DNA of 32,037 bases. It comes from Planctomycetota bacterium (lineage in GTDB: Bacteria > Planctomycetota > UBA1135 > GCA-002686595). Shown in pieces: positions 1 through 8,464 of the stretch. The position numbers were made by a program, and so were the translations under genes. Below the pieces are notes generated by a model that was not told the origin of the DNA, made no database searches, and saw only the letters and a list, made by a program, of their open reading frames with translations. Within the stretch, counting starts at the first letter, position 1. Every line of letters starts with the position of its first letter. The stretch spans positions 1-32,037 of the forward strand of contig NYXZ01000121.1 in assembly GCA_002686595.1 (NCBI GenBank). Direction: 5' to 3'.

Positions 1-160
1 CGGTGAGCGCCGGCGCTTGCGAGCGTTCCGCCGCCAGGACCTCTCGTTTCGTGGAGAGTCCCGGGGTCTGATTATCGCCCGAGCCCCACAGGGCTACGGC
101 GGCGGTGGTGACGAGAAGCAGGACGAGGGCAATGACTCCGTAGCGTTCGATTCGATGCAT
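1..160 (-). CDS. N-terminus of a membrane-anchored protein, truncated by window edge
   Basis: Reading leftward from an ATG at 160-158 gives 53 codons without a stop before the window ends. The product starts MHRIERYGVIALVLLL: a short basic N-terminus followed by one hydrophobic span of about 18 residues (roughly 8-26), then a polar stretch rich in Ser, Gln, Glu and Arg. This is a single-pass membrane protein with its bulk outside the cytoplasm, or possibly an uncleaved signal anchor. It begins 61 bases after the ftsW stop on the same strand, with a weak GAGA-type ribosome site, so it probably ends the dcw operon. The function cannot be read from this fragment. A cell-wall-binding or division protein would fit the position, but that is inference only. 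Confidence 0.6.
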   Translation of the reverse strand, partial: MHRIERYGVIALVLLLVTTAAVALWGSGDNQTPGLSTKREVLAAERSQAPALT

Positions 161-221
161 GACGAGGATCTCTGGGCGGGGTGACGAGGAAAGTGAGAGG
201 AGGACAGGAGAGTTGGTTTGG

Positions 222-1463
222 TTATTGGGAGGACGAGAGCGCGGCACTGTTGCGGCCTGCTGAGCTGGCGGTTGCCGGCTCCCTGGCTGCGCCGAGAGCC
301 ACGCCCATGGCGAAGCAAGAGGCGAGCAGCGCCGTACCTCCATCTGAAACGAAGGGCAGAGTCATTCCCTTGGGCGGGGCCAGGCCGGTGACCACCGAAA
401 GGTGGATGAGGGTCTGGAAGAGCACGGATGTGAGGAGTCCAAAAGCCACCAGGGCGCTGAACTCGTCGCGGACGGAAAGCACCAGGCGCAGGCTGAACCA
501 GGCCAGGGCGCCGATCAAACCCAGGGCCACGAACATCCCCACCAGGCCCAGTTCCTCGCCCACCAGGGCGAAGACGTAGTCCGTCTGCAGGTATGGCACG
601 GCGCGGTTGCGCCACAGGCCCTGGCCTAATCCGGTGCCGAACCAATCGCCGCTGGCCATGGCAAAGCCCGTGTGTATGACCTGGGAGTTACCCACTTCGC
701 CCATCCAAACAGCCACGCGATCGCGCACATAGGCGATGGCGCTGTAGCCGAGGATGAAGCCGCCGCCGCCGATGGTGGCCATGGACCAGCCCAGGTGGGC
801 GCGATCGGCGCCTCCCACCCACATGGTGGCCAGGAAGCAGACGAAGAGCAGGAAGGCGCCGCCTAGATCAGTTTCGAGGCCCACCAACAGGAACAGACCG
901 AGGCCCACGAGGAGCAACGGCAGGTAGCCATTGCGCATCTCGCGAATGCGCGGCCCCAGGCGTCTGCAACGATCCGCCACCCACAGGACCGCCGCCACTC
1001 GGGCGAACTCGGAGGGCTGCAGGGTAAGACCCAAGCCCGGCACCATGATCCAACGGCGCGAACCGTTCACCGGATGGGAAAGGAGCGGCAGGTAGACCGC
1101 CACCAGAGCCAGGACTGAGAGCAGGAAAAGGGCGGGGATGAAACGGCGCACGCCGCGAGGCCCGAGGCGCATGGCCCCCAGCATGATGGCGATGCCCGCC
1201 ATGCGCATGATCAAGAGCTCCAGCAACTCGGAGCGGAAGGCCGGGACGGACAGGGTGGTGGCGGCGTGGCTGGCTTGGACAAGGAAGCCCAGGCCCAAGA
1301 GGGCCAAGACAATGTAGAAGACCTTGGCGGCTGGCCGCCGGGCGTCCTCCACTTCCGCCGTGCGCGCCACGGCGCCGAGCGGCACATCGAAGATGGAACC
1401 CTGGTGTTCCGCGGGGACGGCTTGGCCCAGGGCCGGGTCCGGTTTGCGCCAGAAGCGGGCCAT
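222..1463 (-). CDS. ftsW: FtsW, SEDS-family peptidoglycan polymerase
   Basis: FtsW polymerises lipid II into glycan strands at the division septum together with its class B PBP partner. The 413-residue product is a multi-span membrane protein with about ten hydrophobic segments after a 45-residue cytoplasmic N-terminus. SEDS hallmarks are visible: a loop with NGSRRWIMVPG and LQPSEFARV near residues 133-155, a loop containing GLGQGLW, and a late PFVSDGGTALLA segment matching the usual PF.S.GG motif. The start ATG lies one base after the mraY stop. FtsW and RodA are hard to separate by motif alone. I call FtsW because of the dcw context beside ftsI and mraY. The C-terminal tail is short and Ser/Ala-rich. 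Confidence 0.9.
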   Translation of the reverse strand: MARFWRKPDPALGQAVPAEHQGSIFDVPLGAVARTAEVEDARRPAAKVFYIVLALLGLGFLVQASHAATTLSVPAFRSELLELLIMRMAGIAIMLGAMRLGPRGVRRFIPALFLLSVLALVAVYLPLLSHPVNGSRRWIMVPGLGLTLQPSEFARVAAVLWVADRCRRLGPRIREMRNGYLPLLLVGLGLFLLVGLETDLGGAFLLFVCFLATMWVGGADRAHLGWSMATIGGGGFILGYSAIAYVRDRVAVWMGEVGNSQVIHTGFAMASGDWFGTGLGQGLWRNRAVPYLQTDYVFALVGEELGLVGMFVALGLIGALAWFSLRLVLSVRDEFSALVAFGLLTSVLFQTLIHLSVVTGLAPPKGMTLPFVSDGGTALLASCFAMGVALGAAREPATASSAGRNSAALSSSQ

Positions 1464-1464
1464 C

Positions 1465-2613
1465 TCAGCGCACCTTCATGAGGGCCAGGCTGGCCATGGC
1501 GCAGATGGCGGCCACGATCCAGCAACGGATGACAATTATGGACTCCGCCCAGGGCCGGCCACCGCGCTGGAAAATGCCGCCGTGGATTTCGAGGCCGTGG
1601 TGGATAGGCGCCATGGTGAACAGGCGCCGGCCACCGGTGCCCTTGAAGTACAGGCGTTGGGCGAGGCTGCTACCGGCATCGAGGACGAAGACGGCGGCGA
1701 TCAGGGGCAGCACCAGTTCCTGTTTCGAGACCACGGCCATCCAGGCCAAGAGCCCCCCGATGGGTAGGGAGCCAGAGTCGCCCATAAAGACCTGGGCCGG
1801 ATGGGCGTTGAACCACAGAAAGCCCATGCAGGCACCGGTCAGGGCACCGCCGACCACGGCCATCTCGGAAGCCGCTGCCACATGGGGCAGGTTGAGATAA
1901 TGGGTCCAGTCCGGGCGGCCGGTGACATAGCAAAAAATGGAGAGGGCCAAACCCGAGATCAGCATGCAGCCCGCCGCCAGGCCGTCCAGTCCGTCGGTCA
2001 TATTCGCCGCGTTTGAAGTGGCGAAGATCACGACCCACTCAAAGGCGGCCCACAACACCAAGCCGCCCAGGCCCAGGGCGCCGAGCTCCAGCACATGATC
2101 CTTGAAGAATGGTGGATAGAGGGAGAGCAAGTCCGCGCGTCCGGTGGTGCGCGCGTATTGAATGAAGGCCGCCAGGACCGCCAGGATGATCAGGCTTTGG
2201 CCGATTAGCTTGCCGCGTTCCGAAAGGCCCGCGGATGCGCTGTCGGTCAGCTTGCGGAAGTCGTCCACGAAACCAACCGCGGCCAAACCGGCGGTCAAGG
2301 CGATGGCCAAGATCACATGGACATTGTCCAGGCGCGCCCAGAGCAGGACCGCCAAGAGCAGGGCTCCCACCATGAAGCTCCCGCCCATGGTGGGCGTGCC
2401 CGCCTTGCCCATCTCCGCCGCGTGGGCGGCGAGATCCGCGGAGTCCGACTTGGAAACATCCTCGCCCACGCCGCGAGCGCGCAACCAAGGGATCATGTAA
2501 CGCCCACCGATGAGCGCGAAGACGAAGGCGCAGAGGCCCGCCGCGGCCATCCTAAACGAGATGTAGCCGAAGAGCTGGACGCCCAACAGGTCCGCCAACA
2601 GGTCCGGTAGCAC
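1465..2613 (-). CDS. mraY: MraY, phospho-MurNAc-pentapeptide transferase
   Basis: MraY moves phospho-MurNAc-pentapeptide from UDP onto undecaprenyl phosphate to make lipid I at the inner face of the membrane. The 382-residue protein has the family signatures in order: GKAGTPTMGG (69-78), the catalytic Asp pair in FVDDFRK (117-118), NMTDGLDGLA (204-213), FMGDSGS (about 276-282) and MAPIHHGLE (334-342). The His-rich loop usually reads PIHHHFE, and here the third His is Gly. The start is GTG, three bases after the murE-murF stop, so translation is probably coupled. About ten membrane spans are apparent. The family assignment is secure, and only the effect of the His-loop change is open. Confidence 0.95.
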   Translation of the reverse strand: MLPDLLADLLGVQLFGYISFRMAAAGLCAFVFALIGGRYMIPWLRARGVGEDVSKSDSADLAAHAAEMGKAGTPTMGGSFMVGALLLAVLLWARLDNVHVILAIALTAGLAAVGFVDDFRKLTDSASAGLSERGKLIGQSLIILAVLAAFIQYARTTGRADLLSLYPPFFKDHVLELGALGLGGLVLWAAFEWVVIFATSNAANMTDGLDGLAAGCMLISGLALSIFCYVTGRPDWTHYLNLPHVAAASEMAVVGGALTGACMGFLWFNAHPAQVFMGDSGSLPIGGLLAWMAVVSKQELVLPLIAAVFVLDAGSSLAQRLYFKGTGGRRLFTMAPIHHGLEIHGGIFQRGGRPWAESIIVIRCWIVAAICAMASLALMKVR

Positions 2614-2616
2614 CGC

Positions 2617-5601
2617 TCAGCCCCGAACCTCGACCAGCCGTCTGATCACACGCTCCAGGCCCAGGGCCCGGCTGCCTTTCACTAGACACACATCGCCGTC
2701 CCGCAACAGGCCGGGGATGATGTTCCAGGCGTCAGCGGTGGATTGGAAGTGCACCACGCGCTCGGCCTGCAGGCCGCCCGCCAGGGCGCCGGCGGCTGTG
2801 GCCAGAGTGTGCTCCCCCACCAATAGCACCAAATCCAAGTCGCGCCGGGCGATCTCCAGGCCCAGGGCGTGGTGTTCCTCGCCGGAGACGCGCCCCAGCT
2901 CCAGCATATCGCCGAGTACCAGAACGCGCCGCGCATGGCCGTGCTGTCCACAGAGGAAACGCAGGCCCGCTCCCACGCTCTGGGGATTGGCGTTGTAGGT
3001 GTCGTCGTAGAGGGCCAGGCCGCGCACGGGCACGGCCTGTAGACGACGGTGACTACCCTTGAGTTCGGCCACCGCGGGCAGCACCTCACAGAGTTCCAGG
3101 CCCAAGCCCAGACACACGCCGAGGGCCGCCAACAGGTTCTGCACATTGTGCATGCCGAGCATCGGCAGGGCGATTTCCAGTTCTCCCAGCTTGAACAGGG
3201 AGCAACCGTTTTCACTGTGGAGGTCCGTGGCGTTTAGCTCCCCGCAACCATCGACGCTGAAGGTGATCACCCGGGCTGCGGTGCGCGCGGCGATGGATGG
3301 TGTCCAGGGGCAGTGGGCATTGAGAACCAGAAAGCCGTCTGCCGGCAGACTCTCCGCCAGGGCTCCCTTTTCCCGGGCCACCCCTTCAAGAGATCCCAAA
3401 CCCGCCAGGTGCGAGGCCCCGATGTTGGTGATGACGCCGCCGGTGGGCGCGGCCAACCCGCACAGGGCATCGATTTCCCCGGGCCCGCTGGTGCCCATCT
3501 CCACTACCAAGGTCTCGGTATCAGTCGGGGCCGCGAGCAGGGTGCGCGGCACGCCAATGGCGTTGTTGAAACTGCGCGGCGAAACGCTGACGCGCCGGGG
3601 CGTCGCCAACAGGGTGGCCAGGATGTCCTTGGTGGTTGTCTTGCCGCAGGAACCGGTGACCGCCACCACGGGGCAGTTCAAGCGTTGACGATGCCAAGCG
3701 GCGAGTTGGCCCAGGGCCGCCTGGGGATCGGGGTGCAGGGCCACGGCCAGCTCCCCATGGCCGTTCTTGGACAGCTCAGCGAAAACCTGCCGCGCATCGA
3801 GGTCCTGGGAGTTGCCGCGCAACAGCAAAGCACCCGCACCCGCTGCCCCGGCCGCGGCGGCGAAGTCATTGCCGTCGAAGTTCGGGCCAGAGAGGGCGCA
3901 GAAAAGTTCTCCCGCTCGCAGTTCACGCGTATCCGTAGCCACGCCCGCCAAGTGACGGTCCGGCTGGTCCGCTCCCACCGAACGCGCCTCTGGACAGGCT
4001 TCGAGTAGATCCCGAAAGAGGAAGCCGCCGTCCGAGCCGCGCCCCGGAGCGAGGGTTTCCATGACCACGGCCCGGTCACTGAAGCAGCGCACTTCGTCGC
4101 CGATCACCTGGCGTGTCTCGTGTCCCTTGCCGGCGATCAGAACTACATCCCCCTCCCGCGCGCATTCCAAGGCGCGCTGGATGGCGCGTCGCCGGTCGGG
4201 CTCGACCTCCACCGTTAGGTCATCCTGCTCTTCCTGGCGCACGCCCATCAAGATGTCATCGATGATGCACAGCGGGTCTTCACCGCGCGGGTTGTCGCTG
4301 GTGATGAAGAGCCTGTCCGAAAAGCCCGCGGCCACGCGCCCCATGGGCGCGCGCTTGCTCGGGTCGCGGTCCCCACCGCAACCGAAGACCGTCAAGAGGC
4401 GTGCCCCGGCCGGCACCTCTTCGTGCAACAGACCGAGGACTTCTCCCAGGGCATCCTCGCTGTGGGCGTAGTCCACAAAGACTGAACAGCCCCGTTGGCC
4501 GCTGGGAATGCGTTCTAACCTGCCCGGCGCGCCGGGGGTGGTTGCGAGCCCTTCCACAACTTGAGAAGGGCTCGCCCCCAACACCAGCGCCGCGGCGGCG
4601 GCCGCCAAGGCGTTGTCCACGTTGTACCGGCCCGCTAAGGGCATGCGCAGCTCAACCGTTGAGATCCCCATCCCGTTGATGGTGAGCGAGCTGCCTTCGA
4701 GGTCGGTACGCTGTAGGACTGCCGTCAAATCGGCCGCCCGCCGCGTGCTGTAAGTGACGACGCGCGCGCCACAAGCGCGCGCGGCGTGAATCATCATGTC
4801 AGCGAAGGAATCGTCCGCGTTGATGACGGCGCAGGAGCCTTCGCTGAGGGAGCCGAAGAGCAGGGCCTTGGTGGCCGCGTACTCCTCCATGCTCCCGTGG
4901 TAGTCGAGGTGGTCCACCGACAGGTTGGTGAAGACCGCCACCGAAAAATCAAGCCCAGCCGTGCGTTCCTGGCTGAGGGCATGGCTGCTGACTTCGAGCA
5001 CCGCCGCGTCGCCGCCGCGCTCTCGGTGGGCCGCGAGCAGGCCCTGGATTCGCGGAGCATCCGGCGTCGTGTGGGAAGCCTCAAACTGCGCGCCTCCGGC
5101 CAAGCGGTGTCCAGCGGTTCCGAGCACGGCCGGGGAACGCCCGGCCGCCTGCAACAGGTGGCCTAGGATGTGGGCCGTGCTGGTCTTGCCATTGGTGCCC
5201 GTGATGGCCGCCAACTGCATTTCCCGGGTCGGGTTGCCGAGCAGGCGCGCGGCGACTTCGCCGCCCAAGCGCCGCGCGGCCGGGTGGATCCACTGCGCCA
5301 GGTGCAGGCCGGGCATTTCCCGATGCACGCTTGAGAGGTCGAGGCCAGCGGGGGTCAGAACCGCCACCGCGCCCCTGCCGGCCGCGTCCGCCAGGTAGTC
5401 AGCTCCGCTTTCCAGAGTGCCGGGCACGGCCACAAACAAATCCCCGTTACGCACCTCGCGGCTGTCGAACTGCACGGCTGAGACGGACAGGGCGGCACCC
5501 ACCTGCGGCGCCGCCGAGGAGGCCTCTCCGCAACCGATCAGACCGTTGCCGAAGGTGCAGATTCCGCCGAACTCCTTGACCAGTTCATTCAGTTGCATCA
5601 T
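2617..5601 (-). CDS. murE-murF: MurE-MurF fusion, UDP-MurNAc-peptide ligases
   Basis: One 994-residue reading frame carries two complete Mur ligases. Residues 1 to about 518 are MurE: ATP loop ITGTNGKTS (133-141), HTTPDAPRIQ, SSHAL, FTNLSVDHLDYH, a DNPRGEDP motif (436-443) typical of meso-diaminopimelate-adding enzymes, and GKGHE (491-495). From about 523 onward is MurF: TDTRELRAGELF, ATP loop VTGSCGKTTTKD (648-659), FNNAIGVP, ITNIGASHL, MLGMHNVQN, DDTYNANPQS and LGDMLELG. The protein should add meso-DAP and then D-Ala-D-Ala to UDP-MurNAc-dipeptide in the cytoplasm. The joint around 518-525 is short with no visible long linker. The start ATG overlaps the PBP stop as ATGA, and a second ATG directly follows. 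All key motifs are intact, so I read it as a working bifunctional enzyme. Confidence 0.93.
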   Translation of the reverse strand: MMQLNELVKEFGGICTFGNGLIGCGEASSAAPQVGAALSVSAVQFDSREVRNGDLFVAVPGTLESGADYLADAAGRGAVAVLTPAGLDLSSVHREMPGLHLAQWIHPAARRLGGEVAARLLGNPTREMQLAAITGTNGKTSTAHILGHLLQAAGRSPAVLGTAGHRLAGGAQFEASHTTPDAPRIQGLLAAHRERGGDAAVLEVSSHALSQERTAGLDFSVAVFTNLSVDHLDYHGSMEEYAATKALLFGSLSEGSCAVINADDSFADMMIHAARACGARVVTYSTRRAADLTAVLQRTDLEGSSLTINGMGISTVELRMPLAGRYNVDNALAAAAAALVLGASPSQVVEGLATTPGAPGRLERIPSGQRGCSVFVDYAHSEDALGEVLGLLHEEVPAGARLLTVFGCGGDRDPSKRAPMGRVAAGFSDRLFITSDNPRGEDPLCIIDDILMGVRQEEQDDLTVEVEPDRRRAIQRALECAREGDVVLIAGKGHETRQVIGDEVRCFSDRAVVMETLAPGRGSDGGFLFRDLLEACPEARSVGADQPDRHLAGVATDTRELRAGELFCALSGPNFDGNDFAAAAGAAGAGALLLRGNSQDLDARQVFAELSKNGHGELAVALHPDPQAALGQLAAWHRQRLNCPVVAVTGSCGKTTTKDILATLLATPRRVSVSPRSFNNAIGVPRTLLAAPTDTETLVVEMGTSGPGEIDALCGLAAPTGGVITNIGASHLAGLGSLEGVAREKGALAESLPADGFLVLNAHCPWTPSIAARTAARVITFSVDGCGELNATDLHSENGCSLFKLGELEIALPMLGMHNVQNLLAALGVCLGLGLELCEVLPAVAELKGSHRRLQAVPVRGLALYDDTYNANPQSVGAGLRFLCGQHGHARRVLVLGDMLELGRVSGEEHHALGLEIARRDLDLVLLVGEHTLATAAGALAGGLQAERVVHFQSTADAWNIIPGLLRDGDVCLVKGSRALGLERVIRRLVEVRG

Positions 5602-8207
5602 CGAGTGTCTCCGTGCAGCAGCGCGCCATCAGGCTCAAGGGTCTGTTCGTGTAGGTAGGTAGCAGTTGTCGTGTCTTGGCCAGCGCCCGCCCAGGGATGG
5701 TCGAGGCCGTTGAACTGGCGGCTGGCGGAAAGGCGCACGCCAGCGGCGGAGGCCTCGGTCAGGGCCTCGCCAAAACGGGTGACGCCCAGGGCTTCCCGTA
5801 GAATGGCGATCGTGGCGGGCCCGGTCACCTCTGAGCCGAACTTCTTTTTGCCGCGGGGATCATCGGCCACCACCAGCACCATGATTTCTCGATCGGGTAC
5901 GCCGGCGTCGGCCAGCGCCCCGGGAGCGCGGCGACCGCAGGCCACCATGGAAGCGGTGTAGCAACTCTGGCGTCGCGTCAGGTGATCGCGTTCCCCGGCG
6001 AAGCTCCCACGGCAGGAGCGCGAGCATGAACTACCGTCGGCGTGCAGGCTGGCGTTGTGGGCCAGCTCCACATGCAGACAGGCCTCGCTCGGCACTTTCT
6101 GAGTAGTGCCTGTCTTGGTGCCCACCGAGACCAGATCCGGCACCAACTCCGGCCGAGCCACATGACGCCCCGTGCCCTCGGCGGCCCCCTCCTCCATCAT
6201 CTTCCGCACGTTGGCGCAGGTGGCGCCGCTGAAGACGCGGCGCGTCTCGCCGCCCGGCAGATCAAAGCGCCTGCCGTCCTGTTCCACGGCCTCGATCAAG
6301 CGCAGGGGGCGGTGGTGTCCGCCGCGCAGCACGGTGGAGAGGGCCGCCGCGTGCTGCCAGAGGCTGGCCGTGAACTCATGACCGAAGGAAATCGAGGCCT
6401 GGGTGTAGGCCCTGGACCAGGGCAGGGCGGGCAACAACCCCGCGCTCTCCGGCCCGATGCCCGCGCCCGGCCGCCGCCCGTAGCCCAGGGATTCCAAGCG
6501 CCCGTGGAGGGCGGCGTCCTCCAGGGATAGGCCGATTTGAACCAGCACGGCGTTTACCGAGCGCGCCAGGCCCGCGCTGGCGCTGATGGAAGCTTCCCGC
6601 GGCGCCCCTTCGGCTTCGCGAATGACGCGCGTGGAGTTAGGCACCCGGTAGCCCTTCCCGGCGAAGGTCGCGAAGCGTGTCTCCGGCAACACCACGCCCT
6701 CGTCGAGGGCCGCGGCCATCACCAACACCTTGGCCGTGGAACCCGGGGTGAAGGTGTGCTGTAGGGGCGCGAAGCCTCCCAGGGGATAGGGTGAACTGGC
6801 TTCCATGGCCAGCACATTGCCACTCTCCACTTCGATCACGATGGCCATGGCCAGAGCCGGGTCGTGCTCTATGGAGAGTTGCTCCAGGACCGAGCGCACA
6901 TGGACCTGGAGGTGACTGTCGATGGTGCTCATGACCAGGGGAGCCTCGGCCGCCAACACCGAACCCAGGAAGTAGTTGTCCGTGCGCTGCCCGCGTTGGC
7001 GTCGGTCCCGCGGAATGGCTCGGGGAAAACTGGCCCGGGTCGCCGGGCGCCGGGCCAGGCCGGACCAGCGCTCATCCTCCAACTCACGGGCGCAGAGTAA
7101 TTCCAGGCCGGAACGCGGCGCCGAGCGCGTCATGTAATCCCGTCGCAGCTCATCCAGAGGCGCCGCCAAGGCCGTCACATTCGCCGCCACATCAGCCACG
7201 GCGGCGTGGCCCAGGCCCAGGTCGCGGCGCGCTCGGCGTTCCGCCTCCTGCGGACCCAAAACGCCCCAGGAACCGAGCAGATCCAGACCCGTGCCGGTCC
7301 CCTCGCCCCCCGCCCCCAGGCGCAGGGGATAGTGGCGCGTCTGCCCGCGCTCCAGGCTCATCTGATAAACGGAAACGCCTTCGCTCTCCAAGAGGCGTTG
7401 GATGTGATAGGCCACCGTCGGTGCCAGGTCGCGGGCCACCACGCGATGGCGGGAGGGCATCAACTCGCTCCAGATTGCCCGGCGCAGATCGATGTCCTCC
7501 GCGGTTTTGGGACGCAGGGTGAGCTCTGGTTGGCCCAGGATGCAGGCGGCCAAGTCGCGCACCAAGCGCCCGGTCCATTGAGTTGGGCTGCGGCGATTGA
7601 CGCTCAGGTGGCGCCCGCGCATCTCCCTGGAGAGCAGCACCCGCGGCTCCCAATCCAGGGTGTAGTCACCGCCCTGTCCCAGGGCCACAAGCCAGATGCC
7701 GTCCAGGGGCCGGCCCGCAGACGCCGCTTCCGGATTACAACTGCCCGTGGCGATCCAGTTGGCCACGCGCTGGGCCTGGACCTCGTTGAAACGCAGGGTC
7801 TGGGGTCCGTTCTTGCTCTCGGCTCCCACGGGGATCACGCCGGCTCGAGCTTGGGTCGGCAACATGCGCTCCAAGATTTGCTCCGCGCGCAGCCCCTCGC
7901 CGAGCACCGCCGTCAGGGCCTCGGCCATGTAGTCCGGCGTGTGCCCCTGCCACATGGAATGGGGCGAAACCACCAGATCCGCGCTTTCCACGGAAACCGC
8001 CAGGGGGCGTCCGCGGCGGTCGGCGATCTCAAACTCGGGCCAGGGGCGTTGCTCGCGGTGGACGAAATCCGGCTGTTCTCCCTCGCGCACCAGGGCGATG
8101 CGCAGAGTCTGGACGGCGATCAAAACCACCACCGCCGACAGGAGGATGAAGGCCCCGGTGGGACGCAGGGGCGAGGCGGAACGCAACTCCAGGCGCGGGC
8201 GCTTCAT
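5598..8207 (-). CDS. ftsI: Class B penicillin-binding protein (FtsI-like transpeptidase)
   Basis: This is a septal D,D-transpeptidase candidate, the partner of FtsW. It has a short basic cytoplasmic N-terminus, one membrane span (about 17-38), a long extracytoplasmic pedestal starting with the usual IADRRGRPLA segment, then the transpeptidase domain. Catalytic motifs are complete: STAK with nucleophile Ser490, SVN (550-552) and KTG (698-700). At 869 residues it is clearly longer than typical FtsI of about 580-650. The extra length lies mainly in the pedestal (roughly 80-420) and in a 45-residue insert after KTGTTQK (705-749) containing four Cys, at residues 710, 728, 732 and 749. The gene overlaps its neighbours by ATGA at both ends. 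FtsI is chosen over PBP2 by dcw position. Confidence 0.88.
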   Translation of the reverse strand: MKRPRLELRSASPLRPTGAFILLSAVVVLIAVQTLRIALVREGEQPDFVHREQRPWPEFEIADRRGRPLAVSVESADLVVSPHSMWQGHTPDYMAEALTAVLGEGLRAEQILERMLPTQARAGVIPVGAESKNGPQTLRFNEVQAQRVANWIATGSCNPEAASAGRPLDGIWLVALGQGGDYTLDWEPRVLLSREMRGRHLSVNRRSPTQWTGRLVRDLAACILGQPELTLRPKTAEDIDLRRAIWSELMPSRHRVVARDLAPTVAYHIQRLLESEGVSVYQMSLERGQTRHYPLRLGAGGEGTGTGLDLLGSWGVLGPQEAERRARRDLGLGHAAVADVAANVTALAAPLDELRRDYMTRSAPRSGLELLCARELEDERWSGLARRPATRASFPRAIPRDRRQRGQRTDNYFLGSVLAAEAPLVMSTIDSHLQVHVRSVLEQLSIEHDPALAMAIVIEVESGNVLAMEASSPYPLGGFAPLQHTFTPGSTAKVLVMAAALDEGVVLPETRFATFAGKGYRVPNSTRVIREAEGAPREASISASAGLARSVNAVLVQIGLSLEDAALHGRLESLGYGRRPGAGIGPESAGLLPALPWSRAYTQASISFGHEFTASLWQHAAALSTVLRGGHHRPLRLIEAVEQDGRRFDLPGGETRRVFSGATCANVRKMMEEGAAEGTGRHVARPELVPDLVSVGTKTGTTQKVPSEACLHVELAHNASLHADGSSCSRSCRGSFAGERDHLTRRQSCYTASMVACGRRAPGALADAGVPDREIMVLVVADDPRGKKKFGSEVTGPATIAILREALGVTRFGEALTEASAAGVRLSASRQFNGLDHPWAGAGQDTTTATYLHEQTLEPDGALLHGDTR

Positions 8208-8464
8208 TGCACACCTCGCAGGGCCAGATCCGCGCCGTCCCGCTCATTGTCGGCCTCACGCAGGTCCTCCAACAGGGCCCGCGTGCGACGGCGCAGGACG
8301 CGTTCGGTCAACTCCGCATTCACCGCCCGCAGGCGATCGATCTCCTCCCCGTCACGGTCGAGGCCCGTGGCGTTGTGAAAGTTCATCGACTGGGCCAGGC
8401 AGGTGAAGAGTCCCGTGGCCAGGGCCAGCCCGCAGGCGATCGCTGACCACAGGCGCCGTCTCAC
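8204..8464 (-). CDS. Putative FtsL-like small bitopic division protein
   Basis: The 86-residue product has a basic N-terminus (MRRRLW), one hydrophobic span at about residues 8-24, and a charged helix from about 36 to 75 whose heptad-like spacing suggests a coiled coil. Size, topology and position between rsmH and the class B PBP match FtsL, which recruits and activates the FtsW-FtsI pair through its periplasmic coiled coil. FtsL diverges strongly in sequence, so this is a call from context rather than homology. The start is GTG overlapping the rsmH stop as GTGA, and the stop overlaps the PBP start as ATGA, which indicates translational coupling. Confidence 0.65.
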   Translation of the reverse strand: MRRRLWSAIACGLALATGLFTCLAQSMNFHNATGLDRDGEEIDRLRAVNAELTERVLRRRTRALLEDLREADNERDGADLALRGVQ

